A stretch of DNA of 64,000 nt, taken from Rhodopirellula islandica (GTDB lineage: Bacteria; Planctomycetota; Planctomycetia; Pirellulales; Pirellulaceae). Position numbers and translations under genes: made by a program. The notes under the pieces are model-generated. The model saw only the letters and a program-made list of their open reading frames with translations. It was not told where the DNA came from and did no database searches. The stretch is taken from positions 186,001 to 250,000 of the forward strand of contig NZ_LECT01000006.1 in the NCBI RefSeq assembly GCF_001027925.1, written 5' to 3'. This document shows, in pieces, positions 44,556 through 52,178 of the stretch; positions within the stretch are counted from its first letter, which is position 1, and each line of letters opens with the position of its first letter.

Positions 44556-47500
44556 CTAAAAGGTTTTGATGAGCTCAATCAGGTCGTTTTTGTCCTGGTC
44601 CGTCAGGTCTCGAAGAAAGACAAAGTCATGTCCACGGTCCATCACGTAGTCGGGGCACTTGCTGATTGCGATCAGTTCTGGGGCGACCTCTTGTTCAAAG
44701 AGCGTCAAGAGATCCGTGTCGTACTGCTCTGCTGAGGCATCCCGACGCCGCCGAGCTTCCCGCAAATAGCTCTGAAGCTTCTTGCCTGCGGCAAGCTTTT
44801 TCTTCAGGGGAGCGTCCGGATCCGTGTTTGCGATCAAGTTGACAGGCATCCCCGCCGGGAAGGGTCCCACGCGAATTTCTCCGCCGCGTCCGGAGAGAAA
44901 CGTTCCAACGCCGAAGATGAACACCACGCCGATCAGAAGGCTGGCGACACCTGCGTAATTTGCTTGGCGACGCTGTAGATTTCGAAGCGGGAGCTTGCTG
45001 TGTATCACCCAGTAAGACGCGAACGCCAAGAGCATTGCGAACAAAACCACTTGGCTTTCGACCCAGTAGAACCGCCATTCAAGAATCTGCTCCCATCGAC
45101 GGATCGTCCAGAAGAACTTGACAAGTCCAACAAGGACGCCGATGGAGGCGAACGCCAAGGCGGCAGCGACGATCCACTGCACCGCGGAGATTGCCGGTTG
45201 TAGCCACTGCTTTTTTCGTTTGAGACGATGCAAGAAGGCGCGGATGGAATCATTCAGAATCAGCAGCACGCCGATGGCGATTGCAAAGAGTGCCGGAACC
45301 CAAGGGATCCACGCCAGCACAGTTGGTGGCCAACCGGTGAAACCCGCCAGTGTCGTTGGAATCTGAAAGTTTCGGATGTGCAGATAGGAATCCGCTGACG
45401 TCCGCCAAATCAAACCTTGGTCATTGGCATAGTCCGCGGCGGCAACCGACTGATCAGAACGCAGCGCATTGCGGTCGTGGTCTGCTCTGCGATGCGGCCA
45501 AAGTAGTTTTTCGATCGCATCGTCAAAGGCGGCGACCCTCCCGGCAACCGAGGGGTCGTTGTTGAAATCGCCCAGTCCATTGTTGTGAAAGAAGGGGGCT
45601 GTGGCCCATGCCCCAATCAGTGTGGGGACTCGGTAGTACCCGGGGCCACCGGACGGCGCAAGGTAGGACTTGTCGACTTGTGCAAACGGATCGCGGTAGT
45701 CGACCAAGCCGACGGTCTCGAGACCTTTGTAGGTCTCGGATGCGAAGTCTTCCCAGATGTTGCCGTGGATCGCGTTGGTGGCCAGCGCGCGAGCCGAGTT
45801 GGTGCGAAGCATCGTGACGGGAAGGCGGATGTCAGCGGAGAGATAGTTTTCTCTCCAGAACTCAGGTTGTTCGACCGCTCGTTCTGCCCAGCGTTGATAC
45901 TGGACCGGGAGTTTTCCATCGCCCCGAGTGAGTCTCCAGCGATCGTTCATGGTCAGCGAGAGAACCTCTCTTTCGCTGACGAGTGGTGCGTTCCCGGCCT
46001 CCGCGATCGCTTGGTCGATCAATGCTTCCAGGCTCGGGTCATTCCCCGGTTGAATGCTGGAGTGGCACGCAATGCAAGTTCGTGCGAAGACTTGTCGTCC
46101 GGATTCCAACGCAGGGTCACTCGGGACGCCTGTGCCGAGTACCAATTCCTTCCCATCGGTTTCGGCATCCTTGGCAGCTCGGAGTCGGGTGGGATCGCTG
46201 CTTTTGAGAAAGAAGGCGGTCATCGGGTCGACACGCAGCAACGTGCCATGCCAGTTCACGGAGTTGGCTTCCGCGTCGGCCAGTTTGAACGGTTCTTGTT
46301 TTCGAAAGCCGAGAATCGTGTTGTGGCGTCGAATCCAGTTTTGATGGTAGGAACCGATGTTGAAATAAACGCGAGCCAACGCAACCCACGAACCGACGCT
46401 GTCGCTTCCGTCCACCAAGACCCTTGGAACCGATCTTGGATTGCCTTCGAATTGCGGGCTGGCGTCGCGAAACTCCTTTGAAAAGATGGACGGCGGGTAC
46501 TCCGGTTCGCCCCAAACCCCGGCGTAATGCTCCGACTCGGGGCCGATGGTTTCGGACGGGTTGTGAAGTGCTCGCCGGACACGCCATGACAGCCCGTAAA
46601 TGGCATTCATCGTGTTGGCGTTGTTGATGTTGTCCGCTGCGATCAGGGAGGTGTCGATCGTTCCGGGAAGCTGCGAGTCCAAGACATGGTAGAAATAGTT
46701 GTCCGGTTCGAGTGTGTTGCCGAACGTCTCGCGCACCCGCAAGAACTGGTTTCCAATCGTGCTGGAGAGGTTTTCCCAAGCGGGGGATTCGAAGTCGCTG
46801 GGTGGGTTCAACGGGTGCGGCGCGACGTGACAAAACGCGCAGGACATGCCCACTCGAAAGGGCCGGATCGTCTTGGGGTGAGCGGCATATTCGAGGTCCG
46901 TGTAGTAGCGTTCCGCATCCCATCGCCGCCGAGCAGCACCGTCGAACTCGGGGTTCGGAAAGAGCCTGAGACCAACGACCCCACTGGAATAGCCATAGAC
47001 TCGTGGATCAGGTCCATCGGCAGGGTCATAGCCCGACTTGGTCCCGTGCTTCGGATCGTCGGTTGAGGCAGGTGAGTCGGAGGTTCTTGCAGAGGCGGTT
47101 TCCTGCTTGGACGGGCCAGCGTAACCAATGGCTTGATCAAGATGCCGGTCGTAGTAGATTCCGTGAGCGAGTTTGGCTTCGCGGTCGGTGGAGGAACGCA
47201 TCCCAGGTTCGTTGACCATGCCGGCGCGAGCGAAGCGATCGCTTCGATGACGGCTGTCGATGACCTTGAGGAAATCAATCGTGGCATAGCCGTTGCGAGC
47301 CAACCAGTCCCAGAAGGCTTCGTTGCCACCGGTCCACAACAACCAAGCGTTGCGTCCTTTGATCTCCTCTGGTGACAGATCGAGGTCGACCACATTCCCG
47401 TCAGCATCTTCCTGCTTGTCCATGCCGTGGAAGTAGTCGCGTTCGGCGAGCGGGAAACGATCCAGTGCGCCTTGACGGTTAGCGGGATACCCTTCGAGTT

Positions 47501-47588
47501 TCGGTTCGTCTGGAGGAGCCTCGCGAGAGCATCCGGTGGAGAACGTGAGGCTTGCCAAGGCGATCAGAACCCAAGTCGTCGCGATCAT
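44556..47588 (-). CDS. Two-haem c-type lipoprotein with membrane C-terminus
   Basis: This 1010-residue protein has a lipoprotein signal ending in FSTGC at about residue 20 and two haem c sites, CAFCH near residue 249 and CIACH near residue 507. A long C-terminal part carries four or more membrane helices (for example WIPWVPALFAIAIGVLLIL and VVLFAMLLAFASYWVI). The N-terminal two-haem region shows MNAIYGLSWR and WENLSSTIGNQ, reminiscent of large MauG/RoxA-type dihaem oxygenases or peroxidases, but this is not proven. The ATG at 47588 begins the signal, and 15 residues upstream are discarded. It sits 14 bases before the GMC gene. Confidence 0.78.
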   Translation of the reverse strand: MIATTWVLIALASLTFSTGCSREAPPDEPKLEGYPANRQGALDRFPLAERDYFHGMDKQEDADGNVVDLDLSPEEIKGRNAWLLWTGGNEAFWDWLARNGYATIDFLKVIDSRHRSDRFARAGMVNEPGMRSSTDREAKLAHGIYYDRHLDQAIGYAGPSKQETASARTSDSPASTDDPKHGTKSGYDPADGPDPRVYGYSSGVVGLRLFPNPEFDGAARRRWDAERYYTDLEYAAHPKTIRPFRVGMSCAFCHVAPHPLNPPSDFESPAWENLSSTIGNQFLRVRETFGNTLEPDNYFYHVLDSQLPGTIDTSLIAADNINNANTMNAIYGLSWRVRRALHNPSETIGPESEHYAGVWGEPEYPPSIFSKEFRDASPQFEGNPRSVPRVLVDGSDSVGSWVALARVYFNIGSYHQNWIRRHNTILGFRKQEPFKLADAEANSVNWHGTLLRVDPMTAFFLKSSDPTRLRAAKDAETDGKELVLGTGVPSDPALESGRQVFARTCIACHSSIQPGNDPSLEALIDQAIAEAGNAPLVSEREVLSLTMNDRWRLTRGDGKLPVQYQRWAERAVEQPEFWRENYLSADIRLPVTMLRTNSARALATNAIHGNIWEDFASETYKGLETVGLVDYRDPFAQVDKSYLAPSGGPGYYRVPTLIGAWATAPFFHNNGLGDFNNDPSVAGRVAAFDDAIEKLLWPHRRADHDRNALRSDQSVAAADYANDQGLIWRTSADSYLHIRNFQIPTTLAGFTGWPPTVLAWIPWVPALFAIAIGVLLILNDSIRAFLHRLKRKKQWLQPAISAVQWIVAAALAFASIGVLVGLVKFFWTIRRWEQILEWRFYWVESQVVLFAMLLAFASYWVIHSKLPLRNLQRRQANYAGVASLLIGVVFIFGVGTFLSGRGGEIRVGPFPAGMPVNLIANTDPDAPLKKKLAAGKKLQSYLREARRRRDASAEQYDTDLLTLFEQEVAPELIAISKCPDYVMDRGHDFVFLRDLTDQDKNDLIELIKTF

Positions 47589-47651
47589 TCGATCACGTTG
47601 ACCCTTGCATGCAATTGGTGTCATGTGCGTCACCTTCCAGGGGATCTTTGG

Positions 47652-49850
47652 TTATTGATCGTGTAAGTCAGTCACCTTCGGATTGGCTTCCTTGCCCCTG
47701 ATCTGAGAAATGCATTTCGTCAGCAGACCGATGTTGTTGTCGAAGGAACCGTGGGTCTGTCGGATGGTGTCTGATGTCCCGTGTGAACCCACGCGAGTCA
47801 CCACATCGGTTTCGGTGTGCACGGTGATGTTCTTGGTCGGAATCAATGGCAGGAAGTTTTCTTGCCAACGCTGGACATCTGGGTTGACTCGATCGCCTTC
47901 TCGGCGCGACATCGGAATGTGCCAAAAGTCGTTTGGCACCTGGGCGGGATCCGTTTGGTGGAGGTATTCCAAACCCAGCAATGGTTCCTTGTGGTTGATC
48001 TCGAGCGCACGAGAGACGAGATAGAGCAAGGACTTTCCATAGCGAGAGATGTTGTCGTCCCGTTCGAGTTTGTCCGACAACACGTGCAAGTAGAAGTCAT
48101 CCGGTGACAGCACCTCTCGTTCAAAGGCGCGGCCGAAATGGTCGTTTGCGAAATCAGTTGTGCAGGCGGGAGCGAAGAGTCGGCAGGATTGAACCGACAT
48201 GGATCGCGTTTGCAATCGCCGCAACAAATGGCCAATCGGAAGTGATCCGGCTGAATGCCCGATCAAATGAAGTTCTCCTCCGCCCAGTTCTCCGAACAGT
48301 TTCTCGATGGACTGTGCAACCAAGTACATTCCTCGATCACGTGCGATCGCCGCTTGGGCATTCTGCTTCATTTGCGTCCAGATCGGCTTGACGAGCAACT
48401 GTTGGCACGCGACTTCGATCGCGCGGTCTGTGGCTTCACTGACCTGTTCGCGAATTGCCTCTCGCCAGCCCAACGAATCCGCTCGGGTGGGCGGACGAAA
48501 GAATCGTTGCAGGCTGTCTTCCAAGATGCCGGTGATGGAATCCCGAAAGCTGGTCCGCCAGGTGATGAACAGGGGGTAAATTCCATTGGCAAGGAAGTAA
48601 GGTGCCATCTTCTCGATCCGCCGCAGAGAATCGGTTTCGCTGTTCAGGCCGCCATGAAAGAAGACCATCAGCTTGAGCGTGTCCCCAAATTCTTCGCCGA
48701 AGTTTTGAAACCAACGCTTGGGCAGTTGGTGGACGATTTCCTCGAGGGCTTCTCCGACCGATTCAAAACCCACCCGTCTTCGCAGTGGGCGACCATCGTT
48801 CTCAAGGACAACCGTGAGACCGTAGGCTTCTTCCCGGCTGAGTGGTGAGACCGTGCGTTCGCCGGAATCACTTCGCCCCCAGAACCAACCTGGGTTTCGA
48901 GTGGTGGCGAGCGACAGCGAGTCCTTGCGATAACTATGCAGCGTCATCGCTTGCATGACACCGGTGTTGGTGGTTTCATCGTCGACATGGTCTGCCGCCA
49001 CGGACGTCGGCGCGCCCATGACTGCGACCCAAGCATCGAGCGCGGAGTGCGCCCAGTCGTCGTAGGGCAAGATCGCGAAGCCGTAGTACCCCCAGTCTCC
49101 GCCCCAGGAATTTTGGACGATGAACCCGCGCGACTCGTAGCCGATGATCGCGAAGGAGTGAGCGCCGATGTGAGGGGCCATTGGGGCTCGACGGATGACC
49201 GGCAATTTGTCTGGCGAACTGGAGAGCTTCCATCCCCCATGCACTTTTGCCGAAGCGTAGACCGCACCGACTTCGTAGATCGCAGCTTGCAAATCATTGA
49301 TCGAGAGACGGTCAATGCGGTAGTAAGCCCCCAAGGGCCGCGAAGCCGCGTCGGCTTGCCAGAGGCTCCTCGCCTCTCCCGTGGGTGGCTTCTTCTCCGG
49401 CCACAACGATTTCAAGCACGCACCATGTTTGTGGTAACCTTTGACCGCCCCCCGGCAACTGCTGCCTTCATAGTCTTCGCCTTCCCATTCATCGTAGGTG
49501 CGTGCCAGGTGGTAGAGCTGGTAAGGGCTGACCGCTGGCGAGATGGCCTGATCCAGGTCGATTGCCAACAGACCGCGATCGCTGCGTGGCAGTCGCAAGA
49601 CCGTGTCTCGCCAGATGACAAAGTTGATGACGGCGGCGAGCCCGAATCCTGTGCAGGCACCCTCGGTTCCCTGGTCGTCGACCAAGGCGGAGAAATAGGG
49701 CAGCGCCAGCGCAATGTCACGCTCGGTTGGCCAACGACTCGGCAGCGATATCAGCGGTGGCTGATAGGGGCGGTCGCGATGATCGATGCGATCGGGGCGC
49801 GCATCGAGCACATAGTCGGTGGAGTCCAGGGAGATTTCATTGCGAGGCAT
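47652..49850 (-). CDS. Papain-fold protease fused to an alpha/beta hydrolase
   Basis: This 732-residue protein has an N-terminal C1 peptidase domain: Gln60 and Cys66 in DQGTEGACTGFG, a His near residue 231 in GAHSFAIIGY, and an Asn near 245 in QNSWGGDWGYYG. The second half, from about residue 370, has MVFFHGGLNSETDSL and the nucleophile elbow IGHSAGS near Ser533 of a serine hydrolase. Residues around 40-60 carry the usual RWPTERDIALALPYFSAL segment. No signal peptide is visible. It sits 33 bases after the subtilase gene in the same operon. The fusion is unusual, and the substrate of neither half is known. Confidence 0.83.
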   Translation of the reverse strand: MPRNEISLDSTDYVLDARPDRIDHRDRPYQPPLISLPSRWPTERDIALALPYFSALVDDQGTEGACTGFGLAAVINFVIWRDTVLRLPRSDRGLLAIDLDQAISPAVSPYQLYHLARTYDEWEGEDYEGSSCRGAVKGYHKHGACLKSLWPEKKPPTGEARSLWQADAASRPLGAYYRIDRLSINDLQAAIYEVGAVYASAKVHGGWKLSSSPDKLPVIRRAPMAPHIGAHSFAIIGYESRGFIVQNSWGGDWGYYGFAILPYDDWAHSALDAWVAVMGAPTSVAADHVDDETTNTGVMQAMTLHSYRKDSLSLATTRNPGWFWGRSDSGERTVSPLSREEAYGLTVVLENDGRPLRRRVGFESVGEALEEIVHQLPKRWFQNFGEEFGDTLKLMVFFHGGLNSETDSLRRIEKMAPYFLANGIYPLFITWRTSFRDSITGILEDSLQRFFRPPTRADSLGWREAIREQVSEATDRAIEVACQQLLVKPIWTQMKQNAQAAIARDRGMYLVAQSIEKLFGELGGGELHLIGHSAGSLPIGHLLRRLQTRSMSVQSCRLFAPACTTDFANDHFGRAFEREVLSPDDFYLHVLSDKLERDDNISRYGKSLLYLVSRALEINHKEPLLGLEYLHQTDPAQVPNDFWHIPMSRREGDRVNPDVQRWQENFLPLIPTKNITVHTETDVVTRVGSHGTSDTIRQTHGSFDNNIGLLTKCISQIRGKEANPKVTDLHDQ

Positions 49851-49883
49851 GGCGTGAAGCCCTCGTGCAGATCAAGGGAGAGT

Positions 49884-51107
49884 TCAGGGGGCGACAACCA
49901 ATCCGGTCCCAACATCAGCTGCCAACAGTCCAGTCGGAATCGAGGCATTGCCGACTAGTTTTCCCATCAGATCGCCGGCATGGATGCGACCGGTTTGTTG
50001 AAGAGCTTTTTGAGCCCACAGCGCCGCCACGCCAGCGACATGCGGTGTCGCCATGCTGGTTCCATTGAGCGATCGAAGTCCGCCACCTGGCCAAGCAGAG
50101 ACAACATCCACGCCAGGGGCCGCGACGTTCGCTCCCGTATTGGAAAAGCTGGCGACTTCAAATCCCGAGTGATTGGAATTGCGTCCAATCGCGGCCACGG
50201 AAAGGAAGCCATCCGCGTTGGATGGTGGTGCGGCAGCGATCTCGTAGGCGGGATTGCCGTCGCGAGCGCTTTCATTCCCGGACGCCGCCACAACGATGCA
50301 TCCCGACGGACGGAATGATTGCTGAGCACGGATGGTGTTGGCGAGGCTGTCATACAACCGAACGTTGGCTCGGTATCCCTGCAATGCAATGCTGGTCGCT
50401 GCCAAGGTTGGGATCCCGCGAGCGACAAGGTTCTCGCGATATCGTTGGAAGTCCGTGCCAAGCGACATGGAGATCACATTGGCACCCTCTTCCATTGCCC
50501 ACAGGATGCCATTGACGATCCAGTTGGTGGCTCCGCCGGATTGCCCAAGCACTTTGCCAACCAACAACCGACTCACGCCCGGGGCAACGCCAATGCGTGT
50601 GCTGCCAAGATTGCCACAGACGGTCCCCGCACAGTGGGTTCCGTGACCGTGGTTGTCACCGTCGCCCTCTCCGGTGAAGTCACGTTGAGTGATGGACGTG
50701 GCGGCGAATGCCGGGTGCCCTGCATCGATGCCAGTGTCCAATACCGCGACGGTGATTCCTTCACCAGTGAAGGCACTGGACGTTGCCCGCACGGCTTCGA
50801 TGCCCCAGGTCGCACCGCCGGACGAGGCGGATGTTTGGGGATCGAGTCCATTCACGGCGACCGATGCCACTGGTTCAATCAACCGCATCGGCATCACGGG
50901 AGCGATCGCTTGGACGTTTCGCTCCTGACTTCGTTGGACCACTTCTGGCATCGTCATCTCGTCCGTGTCGATCGAGATTCGATCTTCCAACGAGGCTTCC
51001 GAGATTGTTGCCGGCACCGAAAAGGGATCACCCACGCGAGGTGCCATGTTTTTCAGCACCACGTAAGCGTCCTTGAAACTTGCTGCTTGCCCCTGATCAC
51101 CGTTCAT
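49884..51107 (-). CDS. Subtilisin-family serine protease
   Basis: This 407-residue S8 peptidase has the catalytic triad Asp124 (AVLDTGID), His155 (HGHGTHCAG) and Ser351 (NGTSMATPHVAG), plus the oxyanion Asn278 (ASGNESAR). About 80 residues precede the domain and may act as a propeptide. The ATG at 51107 starts MNGDQGQAASFKDAY with no signal peptide, so a cytosolic or non-classically exported protein is implied. An earlier in-frame start at 51221 adds 38 Cys-containing residues. It is the first gene of the seven-gene operon; I saw no clear sigma-54 or sigma-70 box before it. Confidence 0.88.
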   Translation of the reverse strand: MNGDQGQAASFKDAYVVLKNMAPRVGDPFSVPATISEASLEDRISIDTDEMTMPEVVQRSQERNVQAIAPVMPMRLIEPVASVAVNGLDPQTSASSGGATWGIEAVRATSSAFTGEGITVAVLDTGIDAGHPAFAATSITQRDFTGEGDGDNHGHGTHCAGTVCGNLGSTRIGVAPGVSRLLVGKVLGQSGGATNWIVNGILWAMEEGANVISMSLGTDFQRYRENLVARGIPTLAATSIALQGYRANVRLYDSLANTIRAQQSFRPSGCIVVAASGNESARDGNPAYEIAAAPPSNADGFLSVAAIGRNSNHSGFEVASFSNTGANVAAPGVDVVSAWPGGGLRSLNGTSMATPHVAGVAALWAQKALQQTGRIHAGDLMGKLVGNASIPTGLLAADVGTGLVVAP

Positions 51108-51572
51108 TTTGCCTGTTCCCGTTTGCGTGATTGAAAGGCAGCCCAGGCACAAGTGACACGCGTCCCAATCGAAAGACCGAAGCGGACGGATGTTCACCCC
51201 GCAGAGGGGTCTGCTACCCACTCACTGTACGCTTGGGATACGAGATGGTCAAACTTTTTCTGATCGAAATTCGTTTTTCGATGTGCAAGCAAAAGCTGCT
51301 GGTTCACGCCTTGGTTATCAACATGGAAATGCAGCAGGTTCCAATCGATTTCAACCGTGGTTGAGAGAACCGAACGACGATTCGTCCGAGAAAACGCTTC
51401 GGAACGCTTCCTGCAAAGCGTCGAGTTCAACGATCCAAACTCGCCAATCAGGAGTGATTTGATGGTCCAATGTTCGATGTGCTGCACGAACATTCACTGG
51501 TCGATGAGTCAACTTTCGGGATTTGCATGTGACAAATCTCGAAACGCTGTGTTTGGCTGGTAGGAGAAAAGA
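51108..51572. other. Divergent promoter region
   Basis: These 465 bases lie between the protease-lipase operon (minus) and the ECF sigma factor gene (plus), so both transcripts must begin here. Short frames (51131-51364, 51357-51563) lack protein character. No consensus promoter stood out. Confidence 0.5.
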
Positions 51573-52178
51573 ATGTCGCAAGGTCCGGAAACACGAGCGT
51601 CGCTGATTGGCAAGCTGAATGAGCCGACTTCGGAAGAAGTTTGGACGGAGTTTGTCACGATCTATCGGCCGCTGGTGGTTCGGGTCGCCTTGGCGAAAGG
51701 GTTGCAGCACGCGGATGCGGAAGATTTGACGCAAGACGTTTTCGCGGCGGTGCGACGGTCGCTGACCAAGTTCGAGTCGCGTGGTAGCGGTTCGTTTCGT
51801 GCTTGGTTGTTCCAAATCACTCGCAACTTGGCCCTCAATCATCTGACGCGTTCCAAGGGACCGGTCGGATCGGGTGACAGTCATGTTCAACAGTGGTTGA
51901 TGCAGCAACCCGAACGAGAGAACGAAACAGCCACCTTGTTCGACCACGAACTGCGTCGTCAGCAATTCCAACTCGCCGCTGATCGTGTGCAACCGCATGT
52001 GGCACCCGCGACGTGGCAATCCTTTTGGATGACGGCCGTCGAGGGCAAATCCATCTCCTGTGTCGCGGAATCGCTCGGGAAGTCCGAGGGATCCGTGCGA
52101 ATGGCAAAGTGCCGCGTGTTGGCTCGTTTGCAACAAGAAGCTCAAGCAATTTCTGGTCAGTGGGAGACGGAAGCATGA
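51573..52178 (+). CDS. ECF RNA polymerase sigma factor
   Basis: This 201-residue ECF sigma factor has region 2 (DLTQDVFAAVRRSLTKFESR, FRAWLFQITRNLALNHLTR) and region 4 (VAESLGKSEGSVRMAKCRVLARLQQE). The pattern matches planctomycete ECF groups partnered by Ser/Thr kinases. Its stop overlaps the kinase start by 4 bases (ATGA), so production is coupled. The fused zinc finger of the kinase may hold this sigma factor. Confidence 0.92.
   Translation: MSQGPETRASLIGKLNEPTSEEVWTEFVTIYRPLVVRVALAKGLQHADAEDLTQDVFAAVRRSLTKFESRGSGSFRAWLFQITRNLALNHLTRSKGPVGSGDSHVQQWLMQQPERENETATLFDHELRRQQFQLAADRVQPHVAPATWQSFWMTAVEGKSISCVAESLGKSEGSVRMAKCRVLARLQQEAQAISGQWETEA

Noticed and set aside
43450-44559. 369-codon plus-strand frame
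   Set aside because: It is a shadow of the GMC oxidoreductase, whose FAD motif is on the minus strand.
48936-49958. 340-codon plus-strand frame
   Set aside because: It is a shadow of the papain-hydrolase gene and lacks any protein signature.
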